The notes: generated by a model from the sequence alone, not told the origin. Shown: positions 36,456-45,136, counted from the stretch's first letter. The stretch is 64,000 nucleotides of DNA from Actinomycetota bacterium (GCA_020161815.1 JAIUOP010000004.1:62001-126000); one strand, 5' to 3'. Translations and numbers: made by a program.

Positions 36456-37313
36456 AAGAGCGCCTCCTCGTCGCCCCCGGATAGCGCCTGATAGGTGGCG
36501 AAGTAGATTTCACGACTGCGATCAGCTGCGCCCGCCACCCGGCGCAGCGGCCCCTCGCCGAAAGCGGTGCTGAAGTCCTTGCGCTTTGGCGCGTCGATCA
36601 GCTCTTCGCGATCAGCGAGGTAGAGCACGCGGTAGTTGCGGTCGGGTGTCACTCGCCGCGCGTGCTCGCGGAGCATGTGCACGATCTGCATCGCGATGAA
36701 CGTCTTGCGCGTCCCGGTCGCCATGAGGAGAAGCACGCGACTCTCTCCGCGCGCCATCGCGGCCAGCGTCCGGCGGATGGCCACCGCCTGGTACCACCGT
36801 GGCTCTTGGACGTCGCCACTGGCCAGTCGCTTGCGTCGGTTGTAGCCACCCGCAAGAAGCAACGCCCGCTCTGTGTCGAGGCCATGCAACACGGCATTAC
36901 CGGCTCCACGCCTCCGCCGGTCCGGCAAAGCCCTCCACCACCCGCTCCCGACCCGAGACCATGTCGCGCTCGATGATCTCCGTCCCATTGCTGGCGTAGG
37001 CCAGGGGCACGTCAAGTTGCTGGGCATATCGGACCACCTGCTGGAGACCGTCCGAGGCCTGGCGATGGGCACGCTTTGTCTCCACCACCGCGACAGGCGC
37101 CTGATCGACCTCCAGCACGTAGTCGACAAATCCGTCACCGAGCTGACGGCTCGCGCCACCGACCGAGATGATGCGTGCCTCCCTGACCGGCGCCTGCTCA
37201 CGCACAGCGTCGCCGTTCCACCCCGCACGGACCAAGGCAGGAAGGATCACGTCCCGACATGTGTCCTTCTCCAGCGGCCCGCCCGACATGTGCCAATCTA
37301 TGGGCGGGGTCAA
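36455..37313 (-). pseudogene. hsdR: type I restriction enzyme R subunit (hsdR) remnant, frameshifted and truncated
   Basis: The N-terminal piece (37313 to about 36910) has the restriction nuclease core VDYVLEVDQAPVAVVETKRAHR. A frameshift near 36910 leads to the helicase piece, with EPRWYQAVAIRRTLAAMARG and the Walker A region LLLMATGTRKTFIAMQIV, where Arg replaces the Gly of GTGKT. After REIYFATYQALSGGDE the frame fuses directly to the integrase fragment; the rest of the motor and the C-terminal domain are lost. No hsdM or hsdS is nearby. It is dead by three independent lesions. Confidence 0.85.
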
Positions 37314-37346
37314 GAATTCTCTCGCTGCTGTGGGTCCGTTCCTGCG

Positions 37347-37796
37347 TCAGCCGGAGCCGCCGATGTCGACCTCGTAGGCCTCATAGATCAGGTCCGACCC
37401 CCGCTGCCGGTGCTTGACCAGCCGCTGCAGCAGGGCGGTCACCTCGTCGCGGTGGGCCCCGAGGTCGGCGCGCGAGATGCCGTCGTCCCGCGCCTGCAGC
37501 AGTCGCTCGACCTCCGCGACCAGCCAGGCATGGTCGGCGAGCTGCGCCTCGATCCCCGACGCCAAGCGGGGAGCGGCAGCCGCGAGGTCGGCATACAGAC
37601 CGCCCTCGCACTCGGTGAGCTCCACGTGCTCGCCGACGTCATGGGCGACCTCGGTGAGCGCGGCCCGCACCCGGCGCCCCCACACGGCGAGCCCCAGCGG
37701 CAGGGCGAGTGCGTCCTCGAGCGCCCGCATCGACTCCCCCAGCTCCGCGCGCTGGGCACGCACCTGCGCGAGGTGCTGGGTGAAGGTCTGGTCCAT
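37347..37796 (-). CDS. hypothetical helical protein
   Basis: 149 aa, not recognised. It is predicted to be almost entirely helical with heptad-like stretches (TQHLAQVRAQRAELGESMRALEDALAL and AWLVAEVERLLQARDDGISRADL, shown only in part), acidic overall, with no signal peptide or membrane segment. GGGGAGG sits four bases before the ATG, so the start is good. It is divergent from the YwiC-like gene and marks the return to core-like sequence after the mobile island. Confidence 0.6.
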   Translation of the reverse strand: MDQTFTQHLAQVRAQRAELGESMRALEDALALPLGLAVWGRRVRAALTEVAHDVGEHVELTECEGGLYADLAAAAPRLASGIEAQLADHAWLVAEVERLLQARDDGISRADLGAHRDEVTALLQRLVKHRQRGSDLIYEAYEVDIGGSG

Positions 37797-37856
37797 GGCG
37801 CCTCCCCGGGTGAGCCTCCATGGTGGCCGAGTTCGGGCCGGAGCGCGACCCCTGCC

Positions 37857-37862
37857 TAGGCT
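37857..37862 (+). promoter_or_regulatory. -10 box of leaderless YwiC-like gene
   Basis: TAGGCT, seven bases before the GTG at 37870; no ribosome site. Confidence 0.55.
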
Positions 37863-37869
37863 GGGTCCC

Positions 37870-38604
37870 GTGAGCCGGCGCAGCCCCGGGTGGGTCCCCA
37901 ACCAGCACGGAGCCTGGGCGATGCTCGCCACCCCGCTGCTCGTGGGGATGCTCGCAGCCCGGCCAGTCTGGGCGCACCTGCTGCTCGGGGCGTTCTGGTT
38001 CGTGGGGTACTTCGCCTTCTTCGCGGCCGGGTTGTGGCTCAAGGCCCCGCCGCGCCGCCGCCCCCGAGTGGTCCGCCCCATGGCCACGTATGCCGTGGGC
38101 TCGGCTCTGCTGGGCGGCCTCACCCTCGCGGTGGCGCCGGGGTTGATCCGGTGGGTGCCGCTGTTCGTGGTGCCGATGGCGATCGGTCTGTGGTCGAGCT
38201 GGAAGCGGGACGAGCGCAGCCTGCTCAGCGGCATCGCGACGACGGCGGGGTCCTGCCTGATGACGCTCGTCGCGTATGACCTCGGGGGTGGGCGCGACTG
38301 GGAGCGTGCGTGGATCCTTGCGGGGGTGCTCGCGGCGTACTTCGTCGGCACCGTGCTCTATGTCAAGACGATGATCCGCGAACGCGACGAACCGGCATAC
38401 CACTGGCTCTCGATGCTCTTCCACGCGTTCGCGGCCGTGGCGATGGTGCCGGTGAGCGGTGCCCTGGTGCTCGTGTTCGCCGCGCTCGCGGTGCGGGCGG
38501 GGATCATGCCGGCGTTCCGGGCGAGCCCGAAGGCGGTCGGGATCGGCGAGATCGCCGCGACCGTGGCCGTGGCCCTGACCGCCCTGGCCGTGACGGGCAC
38601 CTGA
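37870..38604 (+). CDS. YwiC-like integral membrane protein
   Basis: 244 aa with about seven hydrophobic helices. The N-terminus PGWVPNQHGAWAMLATPLLVG carries the N-Q-H-G-A-W-A motif of the YwiC-like family. Further conserved features are LYVKTMIRER and the charged loop WKRDERSLLSG. The biochemical role of the family is not established; its gene often neighbours menaquinone or nitrate respiration genes, which fits menE directly downstream. The GTG start is set by the leaderless promoter. Confidence 0.75.
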   Translation: MSRRSPGWVPNQHGAWAMLATPLLVGMLAARPVWAHLLLGAFWFVGYFAFFAAGLWLKAPPRRRPRVVRPMATYAVGSALLGGLTLAVAPGLIRWVPLFVVPMAIGLWSSWKRDERSLLSGIATTAGSCLMTLVAYDLGGGRDWERAWILAGVLAAYFVGTVLYVKTMIRERDEPAYHWLSMLFHAFAAVAMVPVSGALVLVFAALAVRAGIMPAFRASPKAVGIGEIAATVAVALTALAVTGT

Positions 38605-38608
38605 GCAC

Positions 38609-40138
38609 ATGCCTGCCCCCGACGACTCCACCCCCTCCCCCACCACCCCCTCACCCACCCCCGATTCGAGGTATAACCGCCCGGATGGCCCGGCGGTTTT
38701 ACCTCGAATCGGGGGTGGGGACGAGATCGAGGAGCTGCCGCTGGCGCTGGGGCCCGAGCTCGTCGACGCCCTCCCTCGGCTGGCCGCCGCCCTCACCGGC
38801 ACGGCACCGATCCACCCTGTCGCAGCCAACCAGCCCAGCGCACCCATCCACCCCGTCGCGCCGATCCACCCTGTCGCAGCCAACGAGCCCAGCGCACCCA
38901 TCCACCCCGTCGCGCCGATCCAACCTGTCGCTTCCACCCACCCCGTCGCGCCCGCCGCAAGCGTCGACACGACATCCCTCGCGCCCTCCTCCAGTCGAGT
39001 GGGCACGTCTTGTCGCCTCGAGACCTCCGCACACGACAACGAGTGCCCTCTCGACGGGGGCCAGGAGGCGGAGGGGGCGCGCGCCTCAACCGCGGAGGAG
39101 CTGAGCGCAAGCATCCCCGAGGACCTGGCGGTGGTCATCGGGACGTCGGGGTCGACCGGCGCCCCCAAGCTGGCCCTGCTCTCCGCCCGCGCCCTCGCCA
39201 CCAGCATCGGGGCCACCCACCGCCACCTCGGCGGCCCCGGCCAGTGGCTGCTCGCCATCCCGCCCCACCACATCGCCGGGCTCCAGGTGCTCCTGCGCGG
39301 CCTGGTCGCCGGCACCCGCACCGTCCTCGGCCCGACGCGCTTCGACCCAACCGGCTTCGCCGCAGCCACCCGACTCCTCGACCCCGGTGAGCGGCACTAC
39401 ACCTCGCTCGTCCCGACCCAGGTCGCCCGGCTGCTCGACCACCCCGACGGACCCGAGGCCCTGCGCGCCTTCGACGCAGTCCTCGTCGGCGGCGCCGCCC
39501 TCCCCGAACACCTGCGCGCACGCGCCGACCGCGAGGGCGTCGTCCTCGTCGCGACCTACGGCATGTCCGAGACCGCGGGTGGGTGCGTCTACGACGGACA
39601 ACCCCTCGAGCACACGAGCATCCGCCTCGACGACGAGGGCCGGATCCACCTCGGCGGCGACACCCTCGCCCACGGATACCTCGGCGACCCCACCCGCACC
39701 TCCGCCGTCTTCAGCACCGACGCCGACGGCCGACGTTGGTTCCGCACCGACGACCACGGCGAGTTCCTGCCCGACGCGCGGCTCCACGTCACCGGTCGCC
39801 TCGACGACCTCATCAACACCGGCGGTCTCAAGGTCGCGCCTCGCCTCGTCGAGGACGCGATCCTCGCCCATGTGCCGCACGCCGCGCTGGCCTGCGTCGT
39901 CGGCCTCCCCGACGAGGAGTGGGGCCAGGTCGTCGCCGCCCTGATCGTCCCCCGCGAGCCCCGCGACCACCGCGACCCCGCCACCACGCTCGAGGTGGGC
40001 GACGTGCGCGCCCAGCTCCGCGGCATACTCCCCGACCACGCCCTGCCCAAGCGCGTGGTGACGGCGCCGGCCATCCCCGAGCGCGGGCCCGGCAAGCCCG
40101 ACCGGCGGGCCGTCGCCGATTTGCTCACGCGCGGATAA
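38609..40138 (+). CDS. menE: o-succinylbenzoate-CoA ligase with expanded N-terminal region
   Basis: 509 aa adenylate-forming ligase. The core is normal: VVIGTSGSTGAPKLALLS (P-loop-like, ~residue 172), WLLAIPPHHIAGLQVLLRG, YGMSETAGGCVYDG and TGRLDDLINTGGLKVAPRLVE. The first ~165 residues are unusual: a palindromic repeat encodes residues ~16-36, two copies of an 18-residue PIHPVA-rich tandem cover ~67-110, and a second palindromic repeat lies at ~129-149. Normal actinobacterial MenE has only a short link here. The start at 38609 is uncertain because the first palindrome may be non-coding. Confidence 0.88.
   Translation: MPAPDDSTPSPTTPSPTPDSRYNRPDGPAVLPRIGGGDEIEELPLALGPELVDALPRLAAALTGTAPIHPVAANQPSAPIHPVAPIHPVAANEPSAPIHPVAPIQPVASTHPVAPAASVDTTSLAPSSSRVGTSCRLETSAHDNECPLDGGQEAEGARASTAEELSASIPEDLAVVIGTSGSTGAPKLALLSARALATSIGATHRHLGGPGQWLLAIPPHHIAGLQVLLRGLVAGTRTVLGPTRFDPTGFAAATRLLDPGERHYTSLVPTQVARLLDHPDGPEALRAFDAVLVGGAALPEHLRARADREGVVLVATYGMSETAGGCVYDGQPLEHTSIRLDDEGRIHLGGDTLAHGYLGDPTRTSAVFSTDADGRRWFRTDDHGEFLPDARLHVTGRLDDLINTGGLKVAPRLVEDAILAHVPHAALACVVGLPDEEWGQVVAALIVPREPRDHRDPATTLEVGDVRAQLRGILPDHALPKRVVTAPAIPERGPGKPDRRAVADLLTRG
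38656..38717. repeat. palindromic repeat at the 5' end of menE
   Basis: Arms 38656-38681 and 38692-38717 pair over 26 bases with a single T-T mismatch and a 10-base loop, a very stable hairpin. Between TCGA ends (38666-38707) it is 42 bp, starting TCGAGGTA and ending TTACCTCGA. It is a shorter relative in design of the 60-bp elements. It lies within the predicted menE frame but could be upstream of the true start. Confidence 0.75.
38807..38935. repeat. 54-bp tandem repeat in menE
   Basis: Units start at 38807, 38861 and 38915 (CCGATCCA...), an exact 54-base period with few differences, two full copies plus a partial third. Each encodes 18 residues containing PIHPVA twice. The unit is itself made of two related halves. 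Such tracts expand and contract by slippage, so length should vary between strains. Confidence 0.85.
38995..39054. repeat. 60-bp TCGA-bounded palindromic repeat inside menE
   Basis: Starts TCGAGTGGGCACG and ends GAGTGCCCTCTCGA, exactly 60 bp, imperfect palindrome. Gap-free alignment with the element at 57554-57613 gives about 46 of 60 identical by eye, including the shared TTGTCGCCTCG segment. In frame with menE and 20 codons long. Confidence 0.75.
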
Positions 40139-40145
40139 TGGAGGT

Positions 40146-40394
40146 GTGCTCCGCGTCCTGCCCTTCGTCCTCGGGCTCGCGCTGTCGATCTACGCCGTGA
40201 TCGACTGCGTGCGCACCGAGGAGTCGCTGGTGCGTGGGCTGCCCAAGCTCGTCTGGGTGTTCGTGATCCTGCTCTTCCCGTTCGCGGGCTCGGTCGCCTG
40301 GCTCGTCGCCGGCCGTCCGCCACGGGCACGGCCGATCACCCCGCCCCGGCCGCGCGGACCCGACGACGACCCGGACTTCCTCCGGCGGCTCTGA
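40146..40394 (+). CDS. PLDc_N-type small membrane protein
   Basis: 82 aa with two transmembrane helices: VLPFVLGLALSIYAVIDCV and PKLVWVFVILLFPFAGSVAW, then a proline/arginine-rich tail. The pattern D-C, then LPKLVWVFVILLFPFAGSVAWLVAGRP, is the phospholipase D N-terminal (PLDc_N) helical hairpin seen alone in many actinobacteria. It sits between menE and menA; the GTG start is eight bases past menE. Confidence 0.8.
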   Translation: MLRVLPFVLGLALSIYAVIDCVRTEESLVRGLPKLVWVFVILLFPFAGSVAWLVAGRPPRARPITPPRPRGPDDDPDFLRRL

Positions 40395-40436
40395 CCGCCT
40401 CCCTCCCCATCGATTGCATCGAGAGTTCACGACACC

Positions 40437-41321
40437 ATGGCCACACTGAACCAGTGGGTTGCCGGCGCGCGCCCACGCACCCTCCCGGCTGCCGTCGCGC
40501 CGGTCCTCGTCGGCACCGCTGCCGCCGGCGTCGGCGGCCGGCACGTCATCGGGTATGCCGTCCTCGCCCTGGCCATCGCGCTCGCCCTGCAGGTCGGCGT
40601 CAACTACGCCAACGACTACTCCGACGGGGTCCGCGGCACCGACGCCGAGCGGGTCGGCCCGGTGCGGCTCGTCGGACAGGGTCTGGCCCAGCCGGCCAAC
40701 GTCAAGCTCGCGGCGTTCGCCGCCTTCGGGTTCGCGGCCCTGGCCGGGTTGGCGCTCGTCGGCCTCTCCGGTGCCTGGTGGCTTCTCCCGATCGGCGTGC
40801 TGTGCGTCATCGCGGCGTGGAAGTACACCGGCGGCGACTCCCCCTATGGCTACCGCGGGCTCGGCGAGGTCTTCGTCTTCGTCTTCTTCGGCCTCGTCGC
40901 GACCCTGGGCACGCAGTACAGCCAGCTGCTCTCGCTGACCTGGTTCGGCCTGCTCGGCGCGGTCGGGGTGGGTGCGATCGCCTCGGCGATCCTCGTCGCG
41001 AACAACCTGCGCGACATCCCCACCGACGAGGTCGCCGGCAAGCGCACGCTGGCGGTCCGCCTCGGCGACGCCGGCACGCGCCGGCTGTGGCTAGGCCTGA
41101 TCGTGGTGTCGGTCCTGTGCTGCGTGGCGATGGTCGCCTTCGCGCCGTGGGCCCTGGCCGGGCTGCTCGCCCTGCCGCTCGCGTGGCCGGCGGCGCGCGC
41201 GATCACCGGCGGGGCCACCGGGCGTGACCTCGTGCCCGCCCTGGGCGCGACCGGCCTCTACGAGATCGGGTATGCCGTCCTCATCACCGTGGGCGTGATC
41301 GTCGGCTCCCTGGTGGGCTGA
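40437..41321 (+). CDS. menA: 1,4-dihydroxy-2-naphthoate polyprenyltransferase
   Basis: 294 aa membrane enzyme of the UbiA superfamily that attaches the isoprenoid tail to dihydroxynaphthoate. The first Asp-rich motif is NYANDYSDGVRGTD (~residue 60) and the second is NNLRDIPTDEVAGKRTLAVR (~190), with KYTGGDSPYGYRGLGEVFVF between them. About eight or nine helices are visible. It completes the menaquinone set with menG. A hairpin follows directly after the stop. Confidence 0.95.
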   Translation: MATLNQWVAGARPRTLPAAVAPVLVGTAAAGVGGRHVIGYAVLALAIALALQVGVNYANDYSDGVRGTDAERVGPVRLVGQGLAQPANVKLAAFAAFGFAALAGLALVGLSGAWWLLPIGVLCVIAAWKYTGGDSPYGYRGLGEVFVFVFFGLVATLGTQYSQLLSLTWFGLLGAVGVGAIASAILVANNLRDIPTDEVAGKRTLAVRLGDAGTRRLWLGLIVVSVLCCVAMVAFAPWALAGLLALPLAWPAARAITGGATGRDLVPALGATGLYEIGYAVLITVGVIVGSLVG

Positions 41322-41326
41322 GCGAT

Positions 41327-41385
41327 TCGAGGGGTCACGAAACGCCCGGGATCCTCGGTTTCCCGGGCGTTTCGTGACTCCTCGA
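41327..41385. repeat. 59-bp TCGA-bounded palindrome after menA, possible terminator
   Basis: Arms 41327-41351 and 41361-41385 match at 23 of 25 positions (TCGAGGGGTCACG...CGTGACTCCTCGA) around a 9-base loop. It sits between convergent menA and the DUF4229 gene, where a two-way terminator is expected, but there is no T-tract. Length and ends match the intragenic 60-bp elements, so termination may be a secondary use. Confidence 0.75.
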
Positions 41386-41452
41386 CCGGCCCTCGACCGG
41401 GCCTCGACAGGGCCCCGGCCACTCGGCGGCGAGCCACCGCGCACGAGGCGGC

Positions 41453-41731
41453 TCAGCGGTAGGTCGGGTGCCCCTCGTCCTCGGCGTCCTCGGCCGCCTC
41501 GTCCCCATGCAGGTGCTGCTTGCGCTCGGCCCGCTCCTGCAGCTTGTCGGCGATCTGCCGGCTGTAGTCCTCACGGAATCGCCGCAGCGCGAAGTACGAG
41601 ATCACCATCGAGGCGATCGCCGCCACGAGCACCAGCGGGATGAGGTTCTCCTGGCCCCGCAGGCCGGCCAGCCAGCCGACGAGCAGGCAGCCGAAGAAGA
41701 CGAGGGTGCGGAGCAGGGTGTAGCGGAGCAT
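41453..41731 (-). CDS. DUF4229 membrane protein
   Basis: 92 aa: two transmembrane helices (LRTLVFFGCLLVGWLAGL and LIPLVLVAAIASMVISYFAL) followed by a charged tail RRFREDYSRQIADKLQERAERK and an acidic end. This matches the DUF4229 family of actinobacteria, often found beside cytochrome c biogenesis genes as here. It starts six bases after ccsB. Function unknown. Confidence 0.8.
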   Translation of the reverse strand: MLRYTLLRTLVFFGCLLVGWLAGLRGQENLIPLVLVAAIASMVISYFALRRFREDYSRQIADKLQERAERKQHLHGDEAAEDAEDEGHPTYR

Positions 41732-41737
41732 GGCTGA

Positions 41738-42754
41738 TCAGAGTCCTGAGTACGAGTGCTGGCCGACGAAGAAGACGTTGACGATGCCGTAGTTGACGAT
41801 GATGCAGGCGAAGCCGGCGAGCGCGATCATGGCCGCGTTCTGCCGGCGCCAGCCGCTCGTCACCCGCGCGTGGAGGTAGGCGGCGTAGACGACCCAGATG
41901 ACGAAGGACCAGACCTCCTTGGGGTCCCAGTTCCAGTAGCTCCCCCACGCCTGCCGCGCCCAGATCGCGCCCGCGATGACGGTGAAGGTCCACAGCGGGA
42001 AGGCGATGACGTGCAGGCCGTAGGCGAGCTTCTCGAGCTGACGCGCCGCGGGCAGGCGGTTCATGAAGGACCGCGTCGTGCCGCCCTCGACCCGGTCCTG
42101 CCAGAGGTAGAGCCCGTTGATCGCCGCGCCGATGCCGAAGAGGGCCATCGCGATCGTCGCGATCGTGACGTGGATGACGAGCCAGTAGCTCTTGAGCGAG
42201 GGCATCAGCTCGGCGGCGTCGACGTACCAGACGGTGACGGCCATGCCGAGGGTGATGAGCACCGGCCCGGTGATGAAGACGCCGAGCCAGCGCAGGTCCC
42301 GCCGCAGCGACCACCCGGTGTAGGCGAGCATGACGAACATCGCCCCGGTGATGGCGAACTCGAACATGTTGCCCAGCGGCATGCGGTGGACCTCGAGCCC
42401 GCGCAGCACGACCGCGGCGGTGAGGAGCAGCGTGCCCAGGATCGACAGCGCACCGGCGATACCAGCGGCCTTGCGGGCGCGCAGCGGCTCCTCGTCGTGG
42501 GCCTCGGTGGAGGCGTCGCCGACCTCGTATGCCGGGTGCTCGCCTCCCGCCGTCGGCCCACCACCCACGGGGGCGAGCTCGCGCTGGCGCTCGGCCGCGT
42601 GGGCCGCCTGGGCGGCCTTGAGGTCCTTGGCCTCGGAACGGGCCGGCAGCAACCAGGCGAGGTGGGCGGCATACGCCAGCATGGCGAGGGTGAGCACACC
42701 CATGGCGCTGTAGAGGCTGGCCATCGACAGCTGGGCGAGTGCGAGGTCACTCAT
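41738..42754 (-). CDS. ccsB: cytochrome c biogenesis protein CcsB (ResC type)
   Basis: 338 aa haem-handling membrane protein of system II. The tryptophan-rich haem motif WGSYWNWDPKEVWSFVIWVV is near residue 265, with conserved histidines in LVIHVTIATIA and YGLHVIAFPLWT and a final YLHARVTSGW. The poorly conserved loop after the first helix (~residues 35-80) is charged. It overlaps resB by eight bases. With ResB it forms the haem export and ligation complex. Confidence 0.93.
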   Translation of the reverse strand: MSDLALAQLSMASLYSAMGVLTLAMLAYAAHLAWLLPARSEAKDLKAAQAAHAAERQRELAPVGGGPTAGGEHPAYEVGDASTEAHDEEPLRARKAAGIAGALSILGTLLLTAAVVLRGLEVHRMPLGNMFEFAITGAMFVMLAYTGWSLRRDLRWLGVFITGPVLITLGMAVTVWYVDAAELMPSLKSYWLVIHVTIATIAMALFGIGAAINGLYLWQDRVEGGTTRSFMNRLPAARQLEKLAYGLHVIAFPLWTFTVIAGAIWARQAWGSYWNWDPKEVWSFVIWVVYAAYLHARVTSGWRRQNAAMIALAGFACIIVNYGIVNVFFVGQHSYSGL

Positions 42755-44354
42755 CGGTGGTCCTTCGATCCTTCGGTCGTGCGGCGCTCGGGCCGGTGGA
42801 GGTCCGGGGGTGGACCCGCTCGGCGAGGTCGGTGAGGACCTCGCCCATGCCTTCGTCGTCGTCCTTGGCCAGGCCGCCGACACGCACCAGCGTACGTGGG
42901 GAACCGTCCGGGCCGGGCTGCGCCTCGGACACCCGCACGAAGACCCGGCGACGGCGGACGGTGAGCATGGCGATGAGGCCGGCGAGCGCGAGCAGGGCGG
43001 CGGCGAGGGTCAACGACTTGCCCGGGTCGGTCCGGATCGACAGGCCGGCCCACCGGTCGACGCCGTCGAAGGTGATCGAGCCGCGCCCACCCGGCAGCTC
43101 CATCGTCTGGCCCTTCTTGATCCACAGCCGCAGCGGGTCGCTCGTCCCCTCCTGGGTGAGCTGGGTGAGGTGGCTGGTGTCGAGGGAGTAGACCGACTGG
43201 GGCGCGCCGTCCGGGAAGAGCTCCCCCTCGAAGACGGTCAGGGCGAGGTAGGGGTCGAGCGGCTGCGGGAAGATCGAGGTCGGCCCGTGAGAGGTGATCG
43301 TGCCGGTGGGGAGGAAGAGCCCGGCGAAGCCCAGGTCCTTCGGCGTCGCCCCGGGGACCTTGACCGCGCCGACCGACTTGTAGTTGTTGTCCTGCGCGAG
43401 GAAGGGGGTCGCGTCGGAGTAGATGACGGTCCCGGTCGCGTCCCGGACGGTGATGTGCGGAGCGTAGCCGTTGCCGAGGAGGAAGACCGTGCCGTCCGTC
43501 GTCTCGAGCGGGTGGTTGACCTTGATCGTCTCCAACGTCGCCGCACCCCCGGGATCCCTGGCGTAGTCGACGTGCGCGGTGAAGTCGCGCGGCATGCCCA
43601 GCTGGCCCTTGACCGCCGGGTCGTCCTCGAAGACGGCGTCCAACCGCGTCAGGGTCACGGTCCACGGGGTGAGGTCGTTGACGTCGACGCTGGGGCCCGG
43701 CGCGAAGGTGTCGTAGCGGGAGATGGTGTTGGCGAAGGTCTTGCCCTCGGGCAGGATCACGTCGCCCTTCCAGCCGAAGACATGGCCCCAGCCGACGCCC
43801 ACGATGATGCCGATGAGGGCGAGGTGGAAGAGCAGGTTGCCGGTCTCCTTGAGGTAGCCCTTCTCCGCGGAGACACTCGACTCGTCGTGGCTGTCGACGC
43901 GGAACCGGCTGCGGCGCAACGCTGCCCGCCACTGCTCGAGCACCTGGTCCGGGCTGCCGTCGACGGTCACGACGTGGGCCGCGCCGAGGCGGTCCGGGTG
44001 CTTGGGCGCGCGGGGGGGCCGGGTCCGCAGGGCCTTCCAGTGCACCTTCGCCCGCGGCAGGACGCACCCGACGAGGGAGACGAAGAGCAGGAGGTAGATC
44101 GCGGCGAACCACGGTGAGGCGTACACCTCGAAGAAGCCGAGCCGGTCCAGGACCTTGCCCGCGGTCGGGTGGTCGGCGATCCACTGCGCGGTGCGGGTGG
44201 CGTTGATCGAGCGCTGCGGGAAGGTCGACCCGGGCACGGCCGCGATCGCGAGCAGGAGCAGCAGCAGCAGCGCCGTCCGCATGCTCGTGAGCTGGCGCCA
44301 CATCCACCGGAGCCACCCGAGGAGCCCGAGCTGCGGCTGGGTCACCTCGCTCAC
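42747..44354 (-). CDS. resB: cytochrome c biogenesis protein ResB
   Basis: 535 aa. Three N-terminal helices (TALLLLLLLAIAAVPGSTFPQ, IYLLLFVSLVGCVLPR, LLFHLALIGIIVGVGWGHVFG), a large extracytoplasmic domain with the family phrases GDVILPEGKTFANTISRYD and VNHPLETTDGTVFLLGNGYAP, and a final helix before a charged tail. It binds apocytochrome with CcsB. The GTG start overlaps the ccdA stop by four bases (GTGA). Confidence 0.93.
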   Translation of the reverse strand: MSEVTQPQLGLLGWLRWMWRQLTSMRTALLLLLLLAIAAVPGSTFPQRSINATRTAQWIADHPTAGKVLDRLGFFEVYASPWFAAIYLLLFVSLVGCVLPRAKVHWKALRTRPPRAPKHPDRLGAAHVVTVDGSPDQVLEQWRAALRRSRFRVDSHDESSVSAEKGYLKETGNLLFHLALIGIIVGVGWGHVFGWKGDVILPEGKTFANTISRYDTFAPGPSVDVNDLTPWTVTLTRLDAVFEDDPAVKGQLGMPRDFTAHVDYARDPGGAATLETIKVNHPLETTDGTVFLLGNGYAPHITVRDATGTVIYSDATPFLAQDNNYKSVGAVKVPGATPKDLGFAGLFLPTGTITSHGPTSIFPQPLDPYLALTVFEGELFPDGAPQSVYSLDTSHLTQLTQEGTSDPLRLWIKKGQTMELPGGRGSITFDGVDRWAGLSIRTDPGKSLTLAAALLALAGLIAMLTVRRRRVFVRVSEAQPGPDGSPRTLVRVGGLAKDDDEGMGEVLTDLAERVHPRTSTGPSAARPKDRRTTDE

Positions 44355-45136
44355 AGCGGCACCTCGAATCCGTTGACCAGGTTGACCATGAGCCAGTTGT
44401 TGAGGACCTTCCACACCCCGGTCAGCAGCAGCAACCCGATGACGATGAGCAGCCCTCCGCCGAAGGCCTGGATCGTGCGCCGGTGCCGCGCCAGCCAGCG
44501 CTGGACCGGCCCGAACCGCTCCGCCGCGGCCGCCGCGAGCACGAAGGGCAGGCCCAGGCCGAGGCAGTATGCCGCGGTCAGGGCCAGTCCGCGGCCGGCG
44601 GAGCCGCTCGCGGACCCCCCGTCGGTCGCCGTCGCCATGATGAGGACGGTGCCGAGCGTCGGACCGATGCAGGGGGCCCAGCCCAGCGCGAAGACCCCGC
44701 CGAGGAGCGGTGCCCCGAGGAGCCCGGCCCGGGGGCGCCAGTGCAGGCGGGCCTCGCGCTGCGCTCCGAGGCGGCGGCCCGCACCGAGGAAGACCAGGCC
44801 CATGAGGATGACGAGGATCCCGCCGATGCGCATGAGCAGGTCGCGCTCGTCGACCAGGACGCGCCCGATCGAGGTGACGAAGAGCGCCCCGAGGATGAAG
44901 ACGAGGGAGAAGCCGAGGACGAAGAGGAGGGCGCCGAGGACCAGCCGGGGCCTGGAGCGTTCGGCCAGGGGTTCTCCCGAGAGGCCGGTGACGTAGCCGA
45001 GGTAGCCGGGCACGAGCGGCAGCACGCAGGGGCTGGCGAAGGAGACCAGTCCGGCGAGGGCGGCGAGCCCGAGCGCCAGTGGCAGGGCACCGGTGAGCAC
45101 GGACTCCTCGGTGCCGAGGACGAGGACTGCGCTCAC
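44351..45136 (-). CDS. ccdA: thiol-disulfide transporter CcdA
   Basis: 261 aa, six helices, DsbD-gamma family. It moves reducing power across the membrane to keep apocytochrome c cysteines reduced. The two redox cysteines are in FASPCVLPLVPGYLGYVTGL (helix 1) and LGWAPCIGPTLGTVL (helix 4). The GTG start is set by the GTGA overlap with the thioredoxin-like gene. Confidence 0.94.
   Translation of the reverse strand: MSAVLVLGTEESVLTGALPLALGLAALAGLVSFASPCVLPLVPGYLGYVTGLSGEPLAERSRPRLVLGALLFVLGFSLVFILGALFVTSIGRVLVDERDLLMRIGGILVILMGLVFLGAGRRLGAQREARLHWRPRAGLLGAPLLGGVFALGWAPCIGPTLGTVLIMATATDGGSASGSAGRGLALTAAYCLGLGLPFVLAAAAAERFGPVQRWLARHRRTIQAFGGGLLIVIGLLLLTGVWKVLNNWLMVNLVNGFEVPL

Noticed and set aside
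36158..37228. The hsdR-integrase frame as one real protein
   Set aside because: Its N-terminal third is out-of-frame hsdR sequence, the middle and end are fragments of two unrelated genes, and key catalytic residues are lost.
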